NCBI RefSeq assembly: GCF_021390575.1
Contig: NZ_JAJEJQ010000002.1
Span: forward strand, 806,001 to 870,000
Length of the DNA: 64,000 nucleotides
Direction: 5' to 3'
From: Paraburkholderia adhaesiva
GTDB lineage: Bacteria > Pseudomonadota > Gammaproteobacteria > Burkholderiales > Burkholderiaceae
The notes beneath the pieces are model-generated. The model was not told the DNA's origin. It ran no database searches and saw nothing but the letters and a program-made list of their open reading frames with translations. The position numbers and the translations under genes were made by a program. This document shows, one piece after another, positions 1 through 8,239 of the stretch (positions are counted from its first letter, which is position 1; each line of letters starts with the position of its first letter).

Positions 1-73
1 CGGGGGTAAGTACCAGCACCACTGGGTGGTTCCGGCCGCACATGATGGATCTACTTCAAGGAAGACTGAGACG

Positions 74-1063
74 ATGAAAAAGTTTCCGCTGTGCCGCGTT
101 TCGATGATCGCTGCCGCCATGGCGCTTGCACTCTGTGCGGGTAGCGCCGAGGCGCGCATGTTCCGCGCGGCGAACGTGCACGCCGACACGTTCCCGACGG
201 TCGTGACGCTCAAGGCGATGGGCGACGAACTCGGCAAGGCGACGGGCGGACAGGATTCGATCAAGGTGTTTGGCAACAGCTCGCTCGGCTCGGAAGCCGA
301 CACGATCAGCCAGGTGCGCGTCGGTGCACTGGACATGGTCTGGGCGAACGGCTCCCTGTTCAATGAAATCGTGCCCGAGTCGGTGATTCCGTCGTTCCCG
401 TTCCTGTTCCGCGATATCGACCATTTCCGCAAGGTCATGTACGGCCCCGTTGGCCAGCAGATCCTCGATGCCTTCTCGGCGAAGGGCATGGTCGCCCTGG
501 CGTTCTACGAGAGCGGCTCGCGTTCGATCTACGCGAAGAAGCCGATCCACTCGCCGGCTGACATGAAGGGCCTCAAGGTGCGTGTGCAGCCGTCCGACCT
601 GATGGTCGACGAAATCAAGGCGATGGGCGGCACGCCGACACCGATGCCGTTCGCCGAGGTCTACACGGGCCTCAAGACGGGTCTTGTCGATGCGGCGGAG
701 AACAACGCCTCGTCGTACGCAGAGACCAAGCACTACGAAGTCGCGCCGGTGTATTCGGAAACGCAGCACGCGATGACGCCTGAAGTGCTGGTGTTCTCGA
801 AGAAGATCTGGGACACGCTGAGCCCGCAGGAGCAGGCCGCAATCAAGAAGGCAGCGGCCGATTCGGTGCCGTACTACGTGAAGCTCTGGACCGCGCACGA
901 AAGCGACGCGATGAAGGCCGTCGTGAAGGGCGGTGCGACCGACATTCCGGCTGCGCAGATCGACCGTGCAGCCTTCGTCAAGGCGATGCAGCCGGTGTGG
1001 GCGAAGTACGAATCGACGCCGCAGATGAAGAAGATCGTCGACCAGATCGAGGCGGTCAAGTAA
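74..1063 (+). CDS. dctP: TRAP transporter substrate-binding protein DctP
   Basis: This is the periplasmic solute receptor of a tripartite ATP-independent (TRAP) uptake system, 329 residues. The ATG at 74 is chosen because AAGGA lies 11 nt upstream and the product then begins with a typical signal peptide (MKK, then a hydrophobic stretch to about residue 26, ending AEA). The family core is visible as KGLKVRVQPSDL, with the substrate-binding arginine region, followed by MPFAEVYTGLKTGLVDAAEN. It is first in a dctP-dctQ-dctM operon. Substrate cannot be read from sequence; the neighbouring uronate dehydrogenase and lactonase suggest a hexuronate or aldarate, which is inference. Frames further upstream to position 26 lack a ribosome site. 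Confidence 0.92.
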   Translation: MKKFPLCRVSMIAAAMALALCAGSAEARMFRAANVHADTFPTVVTLKAMGDELGKATGGQDSIKVFGNSSLGSEADTISQVRVGALDMVWANGSLFNEIVPESVIPSFPFLFRDIDHFRKVMYGPVGQQILDAFSAKGMVALAFYESGSRSIYAKKPIHSPADMKGLKVRVQPSDLMVDEIKAMGGTPTPMPFAEVYTGLKTGLVDAAENNASSYAETKHYEVAPVYSETQHAMTPEVLVFSKKIWDTLSPQEQAAIKKAAADSVPYYVKLWTAHESDAMKAVVKGGATDIPAAQIDRAAFVKAMQPVWAKYESTPQMKKIVDQIEAVK

Positions 1064-1205
1064 AGGAACGGGCGGGAACGCCGCGCCGGAACGTCATTCC
1101 CGCAGCCATGCGGGCGGGCGTTCCGGCTTGTTGTGTTTCGCGCGGAGATACGCCAGCGACGCTGGCGCGGAAATCCGGCTCTTCGCGATGGAAGAGGATG
1201 TCCAG

Positions 1206-1685
1206 ATGAGTTTCATGAAACGACCGAACGACTGGGTCGCCCGCGGACTGACGATTGTGTCGGCAATCTGCCTCGTCGTGCTTTGCGTGCTGGTGCTGTA
1301 CGGCGTGGTCATGCGTTATGTGTTCGACAACGCGCCCGACTTCGTCGAGCCGATTGCGCTCCTGCTCGTGATCGCGATTGCGTTCTTCGGCGCTGCGCTG
1401 AAGGTGCGCGATGGCGGCCACATCGGCCTCGATTCGCTGGTTACGAGGCTGCCGTCCAAAGGGCGCCGCGCGGCTATGGCGTTCCAGCACGTTTGCCTGA
1501 TTGCGTTCGCCATCGCAGCGATCGCGGGCTGCAATGAAATGGCGTCCACCACCGGCGACGATCCGATTCCGATCATCGGCCTGCCGGAAGCCGCGCGTTA
1601 CTACATTCCGATGATCGCCAGTGCGTGCATCGTGCTCTTTTCCCTCGAACATCTGCTGAATATGTTCGCACGCAAGCGGACCTGA
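1206..1685 (+). CDS. dctQ: TRAP transporter small permease DctQ
   Basis: The 159-residue product is the small membrane subunit of the TRAP transporter, with four predicted transmembrane helices and the family's length. The ATG at 1206 follows GAAGAGGA by 7 nt, which favours it over the ATG at 1188 that sits on the other side of that ribosome site. It lies 142 nt after dctP and 6 nt before dctM, so the three form one operon. DctQ bridges DctM and stabilises the complex in the inner membrane. Function rests on hydrophobic profile and position between clear dctP and dctM homologues. Confidence 0.88.
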   Translation: MSFMKRPNDWVARGLTIVSAICLVVLCVLVLYGVVMRYVFDNAPDFVEPIALLLVIAIAFFGAALKVRDGGHIGLDSLVTRLPSKGRRAAMAFQHVCLIAFAIAAIAGCNEMASTTGDDPIPIIGLPEAARYYIPMIASACIVLFSLEHLLNMFARKRT

Positions 1686-1691
1686 TCGACC

Positions 1692-3044
1692 ATGGAACTC
1701 GCCATCCTTTCCGTTAGTTTTATTGTTCTTCTCGTGCTCGGGGTGCCGGTTTCGTTCGCCCTCGGGCTTGCGTGCGTGCTGACCTATCTTCACGAGGGTT
1801 TGCCGATCGCGACCGCGATGCAGTCGATGATCTCGGGCATCAACGCGTTCTCGTTTCTCGCGGTGCCGTTTTTCATCCTCTCGGGCGAACTGATGCTGCA
1901 TGGTGGCATCGCCGATCGAATTCTGAAATTTGCGCAGGCCACTGTCGGCCATTTCCGCGGCGGCCTCGGCATGGCCAACGTGGTGGCCTGCACGATGTTC
2001 GGCGGCGTGTCCGGGTCGCCCACGGCCGATACCTCGGCGATGGGCGGCGTCGTGATCCCGCTGATGAAGCGCGAGGGGTACAGCGCTGCGTATGCGGTCA
2101 ACGTGACGACACACTCGTCGCTGGCTGGCGCGCTGATGCCGACCTCGACCAACATGATCATCTACGCGCTGGCCGCGCAGGGCATCACCGGCATGGTGGC
2201 CGGCAACTCGGTGAGCGGCGTGTCGATCGGCGATCTGCTGTTCTCGGGCCTGATTCCGGTGCTGTGGGTGATGGGCTTTGTGCTCTTGACCGCCTATTGG
2301 CAAGCCGTGCGCTTTGGCTTCCCGCGTCGCCCCGATGGATCCACCGTGCTCGCGAAATTTCCGGGCTGGGCCGAGGTCGGGCGCACCTTCATCGGCGCGT
2401 TGCCTGGTCTGTTCGTCATCCTGATCATTCTCGGCTGCGTGGCGAAGGGTATCGCGACGGCGACCGAGGCGGCCGCGATTGCGGTGGGATATTCGCTCGT
2501 GCTGACCTTGTTTGTCTATCGCAGCATGACGCGCGCAAAGCTCTTTACGGCACTATCGCGTGCTGCGCGGACGACGGGCGTTGTGTTGCTGCTGATCGGC
2601 GTGTCGAACATGCTTCGCTTCCAGATGGCGTACCTCTCGATTCCCGACGCCATCGAGGGCATTCTCGAACACGCGACCACGGTGCCATGGCTGATGCTGC
2701 TGTATATCAACATCATCCAGGTGTTTCTCGGCACGTTCGTCGATATGGCCGCGCATATTCTGATCACGACGCCGCTGTTTCTGCCGCTCGCGATGCACTA
2801 TGACGTCGGCCCGGTGCAGTTCGGCATCATGATTCTGCTGAACTGCTCGCTCGGACTCGTGCACCCGCCGATTGGCTCAGTGCAGTTCATCGGCTGCGCG
2901 ATCGGCGATGTGTCGATCGGCGAGACCACCAAAATCGCCTGGCCTTACTACCTCGCGATCTTTAGTGCGATCAATATCGTCACGTATTTCCCGGCGTTTT
3001 CGACGTGGCTGCCGAGTGTGATCAGCGGCCATCCGGTGTTCTAG
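1692..3044 (+). CDS. dctM: TRAP transporter large permease DctM
   Basis: This 450-residue integral membrane protein is the transport subunit of the TRAP system, moving substrate with sodium. The length and about 12 hydrophobic segments match the DctM family. Recognisable motifs include FFILSGELM near residue 60, GGVSGSPTADTSAMG near residue 110, and the tail segment with HPPIG. It begins 6 nt after the dctQ stop and ends at the first strong hairpin of the region. With dctP and dctQ it would import the substrate that the downstream oxidative pathway consumes. Confidence 0.93.
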   Translation: MELAILSVSFIVLLVLGVPVSFALGLACVLTYLHEGLPIATAMQSMISGINAFSFLAVPFFILSGELMLHGGIADRILKFAQATVGHFRGGLGMANVVACTMFGGVSGSPTADTSAMGGVVIPLMKREGYSAAYAVNVTTHSSLAGALMPTSTNMIIYALAAQGITGMVAGNSVSGVSIGDLLFSGLIPVLWVMGFVLLTAYWQAVRFGFPRRPDGSTVLAKFPGWAEVGRTFIGALPGLFVILIILGCVAKGIATATEAAAIAVGYSLVLTLFVYRSMTRAKLFTALSRAARTTGVVLLLIGVSNMLRFQMAYLSIPDAIEGILEHATTVPWLMLLYINIIQVFLGTFVDMAAHILITTPLFLPLAMHYDVGPVQFGIMILLNCSLGLVHPPIGSVQFIGCAIGDVSIGETTKIAWPYYLAIFSAINIVTYFPAFSTWLPSVISGHPVF

Positions 3045-3059
3045 ATTCTAGAGGCGAGG

Positions 3060-3084
3060 GCGCGGCGCCGTGAGGGTGCCGCGC
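3060..3084. terminator. Hairpin between convergent dctM and propeller gene
   Basis: GCGCGGC and GCCGCGC form a 7-bp GC stem around an 11-nt loop, sitting 16 nt after dctM and just beyond the stop of the convergent gene. There is no real T-run, so termination is likely but not canonical. Confidence 0.4.
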
Positions 3085-3087
3085 TTC

Positions 3088-4227
3088 TCAGCCAAACCGG
3101 ACGCAATAAACCGGCGGTAAATGCGCCGAAATCAAATCCCAGCTTTCGCCGCCATCGGCGGACGTCCATAGCCCGCCGGTCGTCGATCCCATCGCGAGGC
3201 GCGTGCCTGATTCATCGACATCGAGTCCGTGCCGGTACACCAGGTCATACGCGGGTACTGGCGGCAACCCGTTCGAGAAACGCTCGAACGTGCGCCCACC
3301 GTCGCGTGTGCGTGTGACGACAAACTTTCCATCCACCGGGACACGGTACTGGTCTTTCACCGCGGGCACGAACCACGCGGTGTCCGGCTCGCGCGGATGC
3401 ACGGCAACGGCGAAGCCGAAGCTCGATGGCTGCGCCTCGATCCTCTGCCAGTGCGTTGCGCCGTCCGTCGAGCGGAAGATTCCGCAATGGTGCTGAGTCC
3501 AGAGCACATCGGGGTTGGCCGGGCATTGCACGACGTGGTGCGGGTCCTGCACGTTGGGGTCCCCGCGACGCTCCGGCGGCATGTAGTCAGCCTCCATCCC
3601 ATCGGAACCCTGGCGCCAGGTCGCGCCGCCGTCGGCGGTTTGCCAGACGCCGCCGGATGACACGCCGATCGTGATGTGGCGGCTGTCGCGCGGATCGACG
3701 AGCACGGAATGGATGCCCGGCGCGTCGTAGCCTCCACCGGCCCATTCGAGGCGTTCCGGGCGATCCCACAGCGCGCGGTTGAGTTCCCATGTGTCGCCGC
3801 CGTCGCCTGAGCGGAAGAGGCCGCCTGGAATTGTGCCGGCCCACAGGACACCGGGCTCGTCCGGGCCACCGGGTTCAAGTGACCAGATTTGCTGAAGCGT
3901 CCACGGAACGGGCGGGCGGGATGCGGCCGCATCGTCCGCACTTGGGTTTGCGCCGTCGTTCACGCGAGTTTCCTCCGGCGGCTGTGGCGGATAGACGGGG
4001 ACCGCACACTCTTCCCAGTCAGCCGAGCCCGCGCGTCGGCGATGCAGTTTTACGCCGAAGTGGCCGAGATTTAGCGCGGCGTACAGCGACCCGTCGCGCG
4101 GATCGGCGAGCACCATGCTCACTGGCTCGCCGATGAACTGCGGTTCACCGAGCGTCCAGCGGCCCTGATCGTCGGCGTGGAGTTCGAATAATCCCTTTCG
4201 GGTTGCGACAAGCAATCGATCGGTCAT
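3088..4227 (-). CDS. Asp-box (BNR/sialidase-like) beta-propeller protein
   Basis: The 379-residue product has no signal peptide and carries five Asp-box repeats (S/T-x-D-x-G-x-T/S-W/F) at about residues 140, 197, 253, 307 and 356, the signature of sialidase/YVTN-type propellers. No sialidase catalytic arginine triad can be confirmed by eye, so enzymatic activity is not claimed. The ATG at 4227 has AGGAG 9 nt upstream; longer readings have none. It is immediately downstream of a MoaD/ThiS-like gene in the same direction, a pairing that suggests a shared function. The cytoplasmic location makes a classical exo-sialidase role unlikely. Confidence 0.75.
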   Translation of the reverse strand: MTDRLLVATRKGLFELHADDQGRWTLGEPQFIGEPVSMVLADPRDGSLYAALNLGHFGVKLHRRRAGSADWEECAVPVYPPQPPEETRVNDGANPSADDAAASRPPVPWTLQQIWSLEPGGPDEPGVLWAGTIPGGLFRSGDGGDTWELNRALWDRPERLEWAGGGYDAPGIHSVLVDPRDSRHITIGVSSGGVWQTADGGATWRQGSDGMEADYMPPERRGDPNVQDPHHVVQCPANPDVLWTQHHCGIFRSTDGATHWQRIEAQPSSFGFAVAVHPREPDTAWFVPAVKDQYRVPVDGKFVVTRTRDGGRTFERFSNGLPPVPAYDLVYRHGLDVDESGTRLAMGSTTGGLWTSADGGESWDLISAHLPPVYCVRFG

Positions 4228-4294
4228 GTCGGGTGTCTCCTGTGCAACGCGCCCATCTGGTGTGATGCAACGCTCAACAAGGGCTGACGCGCAA

Positions 4295-4564
4295 TTAGCC
4301 GCCCGACAACGCCTGCACGACGTAAACGCGGCTTTCCTCGCCGAGCGTGTCGGACAGACGCTGGCGATCGCGTACCGGCCGTCCGTCGACAAATACGGCG
4401 AGATGCTTTCGCAGCGAACCCTGATCGTCGAGGATATAGCCACGCAGCCGGGGTTGTCCGGCGAAGACCGCCTCAAGCGCTTCGCCCAGCGTGCTCGCGA
4501 CGATTTCACGTTCAGGCGTCGGGACATGCCGTTGAATCGAAGCAGCGAAGAGGATGTGTGCCAT
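4295..4564 (-). CDS. MoaD/ThiS-family small protein with C-terminal Gly-Gly
   Basis: This 89-residue protein has a ubiquitin-like beta-grasp length and ends in SGG, the di-glycine tail that is adenylated and thiocarboxylated in MoaD and ThiS sulfur carriers. The segment HLAVFVDGRPV followed by LSDTLGEESRVYVVQAL matches the last strands of the fold. It lies 67 nt upstream of the Asp-box propeller gene on the same strand, so the pair probably forms an operon. No moaE, moeB or thiF partner is visible nearby. It may be a dedicated sulfur carrier or protein modifier; that is inference. No strong ribosome site precedes the ATG. Confidence 0.75.
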   Translation of the reverse strand: MAHILFAASIQRHVPTPEREIVASTLGEALEAVFAGQPRLRGYILDDQGSLRKHLAVFVDGRPVRDRQRLSDTLGEESRVYVVQALSGG

Positions 4565-4733
4565 GGCGCACTGGCCGGGCGAAATCGCCGTATGAGGTGG
4601 TTCTGTAGTTTAGGCTGATATTCAGCTTGTTTCTTGTCTTTGACCTTTGTTGCGTCGCGATCAAGGGTTCGATCGCACTGGGCGGACGAGAAAAGAGGGA
4701 CGCGAAGTCAACGATGACACAGGTTTCCGATAA

Positions 4734-4946
4734 TCAACCCGGTGTGTAGAAAGTGCGTAACGGAAACGGCTGCCCGTCCAAAATGGCGTGGTAGCCGGAC
4801 TCCGATACGCCTTTAACAATGGCGCCCGCCTCATCCGGCACGACGCGAGCCTGTTGTGCTCCGATGACAGGCAGTACGGTGTCATCGAATATCATGCGCC
4901 GCAGTTCTACGTTCGGCGCCGCGAAATAGCGGGCGCTTTTCAGCAT
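4734..4946 (-). CDS. Hypothetical small protein, doubtful
   Basis: An open frame of 70 residues follows the uronate dehydrogenase on the same strand. Its residue composition looks protein-like rather than the arginine-rich pattern of shadow frames. I do not recognise a family. Against it, its ATG sits within a second hairpin just after the udh stop and has no ribosome site. It may be a real small gene, a relic, or chance. Confidence 0.28.
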   Translation of the reverse strand: MLKSARYFAAPNVELRRMIFDDTVLPVIGAQQARVVPDEAGAIVKGVSESGYHAILDGQPFPLRTFYTPG

Positions 4947-4951
4947 GCGCC

Positions 4952-4974
4952 CCGCGGGTGGCTATCACCCGCGG
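4952..4974 (-). terminator. Hairpin at the end of udh
   Basis: CCGCGGGTG and CACCCGCGG make a perfect 9-bp stem with a 5-nt loop across the udh stop codon. A second stem (GGGCGC/GCGCCC) follows on the minus strand. No T-run is present. Confidence 0.4.
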
Positions 4975-5792
4975 CGCTTGCCGCGCGCTTCTTCTGGCGT
5001 GAAGTCAAAGCTCGCGAAGCTGCCGCCCTGGAAGCGTTGCGCGACGGCGTCGAGCGGATTCTGCTGCTTGAGGATCTCGTCGGCGTAGTCCTCGGCGTTC
5101 TGTTGCGGGCGATAGCCGAGTCGTTGGGCATCGTCATTCGCACCGGTCTGAATCCAGTAGCTGCGCGTGTTGTTCGACACGCCCCACACGACCGCAAAAC
5201 CGATCTCCGGCACGTTAATGACACGGTCGACCAGGTGCATCAGATCCTCATGGCCGAACCACGTGCTCAGATGGCGGAACTCAGTGGGCCGCTGCACGCA
5301 GCTTCCGATACGCACACACACCGTCTCGATCCCGTGCTTGTCCCAATAGAGCCGTGCGAGCGATTCGCCCCACGCCTTGCTGAGGCCATAGAAGCCGTCA
5401 GGGCGGAATGCGCAGTCGAGCGTCAGCTTGTCCTCAACCGGATACATGCCGATAGCGTGATTCGAACTCGCGAACAGGATGCGCTTTACGCCGTTGCGGC
5501 GTGCGCCCTCATAGACCTCGACGAGTCCGCGCAGGTTGTTCTCGATGATCTCGGGCAGCGGGCGTTCGACGCTCGTGCCAGCCATGTGAATTAGCACATC
5601 GACGCCTTCGAGCAGGCGATCGACCACCTCGGGCTGGCGCAGGTCGCCGTGCATGACGTCCTCGCCCTCGACGATCGGCGTGAGCGGTTTCGAGCCGGCC
5701 GCGGAGCGCAGATTCACCCCGCGCTCGAGGAGCGCCCGGCGCAGCACGGTGCCTAGCTGGCCGGCTGCGCCGGACAATGCGACTTTCTTCAC
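4965..5792 (-). CDS. udh: Uronate dehydrogenase (NAD-dependent)
   Basis: The 275-residue short-chain-type enzyme oxidises D-galacturonate or D-glucuronate to the aldarolactone using NAD. The length matches characterised bacterial uronate dehydrogenases. Visible features are the nucleotide-binding GAAGQLG at residues 8-14 and the catalytic Tyr135-x3-Lys139 in YGLSKAWGES, with the preceding serine in FASSNHAIG. A GTG start is chosen because AAAGGAAA lies 8 nt upstream; the in-frame ATG 66 nt earlier has no such site. It follows the MFS transporter on the same strand by 62 nt. The lactone product would be opened by the SMP-30-type lactonase encoded divergently. Confidence 0.85.
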   Translation of the reverse strand: MKKVALSGAAGQLGTVLRRALLERGVNLRSAAGSKPLTPIVEGEDVMHGDLRQPEVVDRLLEGVDVLIHMAGTSVERPLPEIIENNLRGLVEVYEGARRNGVKRILFASSNHAIGMYPVEDKLTLDCAFRPDGFYGLSKAWGESLARLYWDKHGIETVCVRIGSCVQRPTEFRHLSTWFGHEDLMHLVDRVINVPEIGFAVVWGVSNNTRSYWIQTGANDDAQRLGYRPQQNAEDYADEILKQQNPLDAVAQRFQGGSFASFDFTPEEARGKRRG

Positions 5793-5854
5793 TGTGGTGT
5801 TTCCTTTCGTAAAAACGCCAGAAACCGGCGCCCCGAAGGGCCCCGGCCGAAAAT

Positions 5855-7159
5855 TCATGCCTGCACGCTTAACGTGCTCACGATGGTGACGTCGGCGTTG
5901 TCGGCCTTCTCCTCTTCGCGGATGAGACGCCAGGCGACGATCGCACCAACCACGTCGAACAGCATCAGGCAGACGAACAGCGGGCTATAGCCGATGGTGC
6001 CTGCCACCGCGCCGACGATCAGCGAAAAGACCGTCGCGCCGAGGTAGCCGAACATGCCTGAGAGGCCGGTCGCGGTGGCCACCTCGTGTTGCCCGAACAC
6101 GTCGGAGGCCAGCGTGAAAAGCGAGCCGGAGATGGTCTGATGGGCGAACGTGCCGACGCAGAACAGCGCGATCGCGGCATAGGGGCTCGCGACGAAGCCC
6201 ACGCAAGCCGGACCGATCATCAGGCATGCGCCGGTCGTGATGACGAGCTTGCGCGACGTGACGAGCGAGCAGCCGAACCAGCGGATGAAGAGGGGGGCCA
6301 GATAGCCACCGACGATGCAGCCGAGGTCCGCGGCGAGGAACGGCATCCACGCGAACAGCACGATCTCCTTCAGGTCCATGTGGCGCACGGTGACCATATA
6401 AAGCGGAATCCACGCGCCGAAAGTCTGCCACGCCGGCTCCGCGAGCATGCGCGGGATGCCGATGCCCCAGAAGCGGCGCTGCTTGAGTACTTCCTTCCAC
6501 GACGGTTTGCCCGCAGACGACTGCTGGGCTGCGGTCTGGCCCGCACGGATATACTCGGCTTCGTCGGCCGAGAGCCGCGGATGGTCGGTGGGCGAACGGA
6601 AAAACACGAGCCACAGGCCGACCCAGATCAGCGCTACGCCGCCGGTCAGCACGAACGCGAACTGCCAGTTGTATTTCAGAATGCACCAGACGACGAGCGG
6701 CGGAGCGATCATTGCACCGATCGACGTACCGGTATTAAGCCAGCCGGTCGCCACCGAACGTTCCTTCGCCGGGAACCACTGGCTGATCGATTTCATGCCC
6801 GCCGGGAAGATCGCGGCTTCGCTTGCGCCGAGCATCCCGCGGAAGAACGCGAGCGACGGCCAGCTGGTGGCGAGGCCGTGCAGCATGTTGGAGATGGCCC
6901 AGCCGAATGCGAAGATCGCGAAACCGATCTTGACGCCGACTGAATCGAGCACGAAGCCAGCGACCGGCTGCGCGAGCGCATAGGAGGCCTGGAACGCCGT
7001 GACGATGTACGCGTACTGCTGGGTGCTCATGTGCATCGTCTGCATGAGCGTGGGGGCGGCTACCGAGAGTGAACTGCGCGCAAGGTAGTTGAAGATGGTG
7101 CCGATCATGATGAGGCTGATGATCCACCACCGGAGTCCCTTGATTGGCCTGCGTTGCAC
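5855..7159 (-). CDS. MFS transporter, anion:cation symporter family (hexuronate type)
   Basis: The 434-residue product has 12 hydrophobic segments and the hallmarks of the ACS family that includes ExuT and GarP: an N-terminal RWWIISLIMIGTIFNYLAR segment and the MFS loop between TM2 and TM3. A GTG start at 7159 is preferred for its GGAG site 8 nt upstream, over an ATG 69 nt earlier without one. Co-transcription with udh points to uptake of galacturonate, glucuronate or an aldarate; the exact substrate is inferred. Together with the TRAP system it would give this island two independent uptake routes. Confidence 0.82.
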   Translation of the reverse strand: MQRRPIKGLRWWIISLIMIGTIFNYLARSSLSVAAPTLMQTMHMSTQQYAYIVTAFQASYALAQPVAGFVLDSVGVKIGFAIFAFGWAISNMLHGLATSWPSLAFFRGMLGASEAAIFPAGMKSISQWFPAKERSVATGWLNTGTSIGAMIAPPLVVWCILKYNWQFAFVLTGGVALIWVGLWLVFFRSPTDHPRLSADEAEYIRAGQTAAQQSSAGKPSWKEVLKQRRFWGIGIPRMLAEPAWQTFGAWIPLYMVTVRHMDLKEIVLFAWMPFLAADLGCIVGGYLAPLFIRWFGCSLVTSRKLVITTGACLMIGPACVGFVASPYAAIALFCVGTFAHQTISGSLFTLASDVFGQHEVATATGLSGMFGYLGATVFSLIVGAVAGTIGYSPLFVCLMLFDVVGAIVAWRLIREEEKADNADVTIVSTLSVQA

Positions 7160-7391
7160 TGCGTGTCTCCGACTGCTGGCGTGCTGCCAGGTAAGGCGTG
7201 ATTCTATTTCCATAAAGTTGTAAAGCAAATCTGCTTCGAGTCAGTATCTTCCCTGGTGTGGTGCGGGGTCCATAGGTATCGCGTCCCCACTGAATACAGC
7301 CCGCGTTCAAGGGACGGAGCGGGAAGCCGCGCCGGAAGTGAGGCCGACTGGTATGAGGGCGGGAAACGCCCGGGGACAGGTTGACAATCCC

Positions 7392-7410
7392 ATTGTTGTA
7401 TTACAACAAT
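7392..7410. promoter_or_regulatory. FadR-type GntR operator, perfect 19-bp palindrome
   Basis: ATTGTTGTATTACAACAAT is a perfect inverted repeat (9-bp arms, 1-nt centre) in the 326-bp gap between the divergent MFS-udh and RraA-lactonase-epimerase operons. Its core TTGTATTACAA fits the FadR-subfamily consensus TNGTNNNACNA exactly. A TTGACA hexamer starts at 7381. A degenerate second core, TTGTAAAGCAA, lies at 7218-7228 near the MFS start. The likely ligand is the FadR-type regulator encoded at 10213. Confidence 0.7.
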
Positions 7411-7485
7411 GCTGATACACCCCATCGCACCTGAGGGACGTCGTGGCCCGCACGAGCCGCCCCTGATGACACTGGACGACGCACG

Positions 7486-8220
7486 ATGAATTCACCCACC
7501 ATCCCCGTGAGCGAGACTGCACTCGAGCAACTGCGCCACGTTTCCAATGCGACACTCACCACGCAGCTGTTCAAGCGGGGCCTGCGTAATGTTTTCCTGC
7601 AGGGTGTGAAACCGCTCGTTGCGCCGGCACCAGGAACGCCGAACCTCGTCGGCCCAGCCTTTACGATGCGAAACATCCCGGCGCGCGAGGACCTCGATCA
7701 GCTGAGCGCGTTCCAGAACCCCGAGCATCCGCAGCGCAAGGGCGTCGAGACCGTGCCGCCTGGCGCCGTGCTCGTGCAGGATTGCCGGGGTGAGCACACG
7801 GCGGCGTCGGTCGGCTCGATTCTCGCCACACGCCTGAAGGTGCGCGGCGTCGCAGGCATGGTTTCGGATGGGCCGGTGCGCGACAGCGCGACCATTGCCG
7901 CGCTCGGCCTGCCCATCTTCTGCGCGGGCGCATCAGCGCCGCTCAACCTGACGAAGCACCACACCATCGATCTGAACGTGCCGATCGCCTGCGGTGGCGT
8001 TGCCGTTTATCCGGGTGACATCATGGTCGGCGATGCGGACGGTGTCGTCGTCGTGCCGCGCCATCTGGCCGAAGAAGTCGCTCAGGCTGCGTGGGAGCAG
8101 GAAGAACTCGAGCGTTTCATCACGTCGCGCATCGAGGCGGGGGCGCCGCTGCCGGGCACCTATCCGCCGAACGAGGCGACGCTCGCGGCCTTCGCCGAGT
8201 GGCGCAAGACGCAGTCATGA
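7486..8220 (+). CDS. RraA-like aldolase/decarboxylase-fold protein
   Basis: The 244-residue protein belongs to the RraA/HMG-aldolase fold. The signature is RGVAGMVSDGPVRDS around residues 124-138, with the R-D pair that binds substrate and divalent metal, followed by the conserved GVAVYPGDIMVGDADGVVVVP near residues 172-192. Members in sugar-acid operons are annotated as regulators of ribonuclease activity or as class II aldolases for 4-hydroxy-2-oxo acids; the catabolic setting favours an aldolase or hydratase role on a keto-sugar acid here. It is the first gene of a three-gene operon controlled by the palindrome 76 nt upstream. Confidence 0.8.
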   Translation: MNSPTIPVSETALEQLRHVSNATLTTQLFKRGLRNVFLQGVKPLVAPAPGTPNLVGPAFTMRNIPAREDLDQLSAFQNPEHPQRKGVETVPPGAVLVQDCRGEHTAASVGSILATRLKVRGVAGMVSDGPVRDSATIAALGLPIFCAGASAPLNLTKHHTIDLNVPIACGGVAVYPGDIMVGDADGVVVVPRHLAEEVAQAAWEQEELERFITSRIEAGAPLPGTYPPNEATLAAFAEWRKTQS

Positions 8221-8239
8221 ACGCAGCGGGAACACCACG

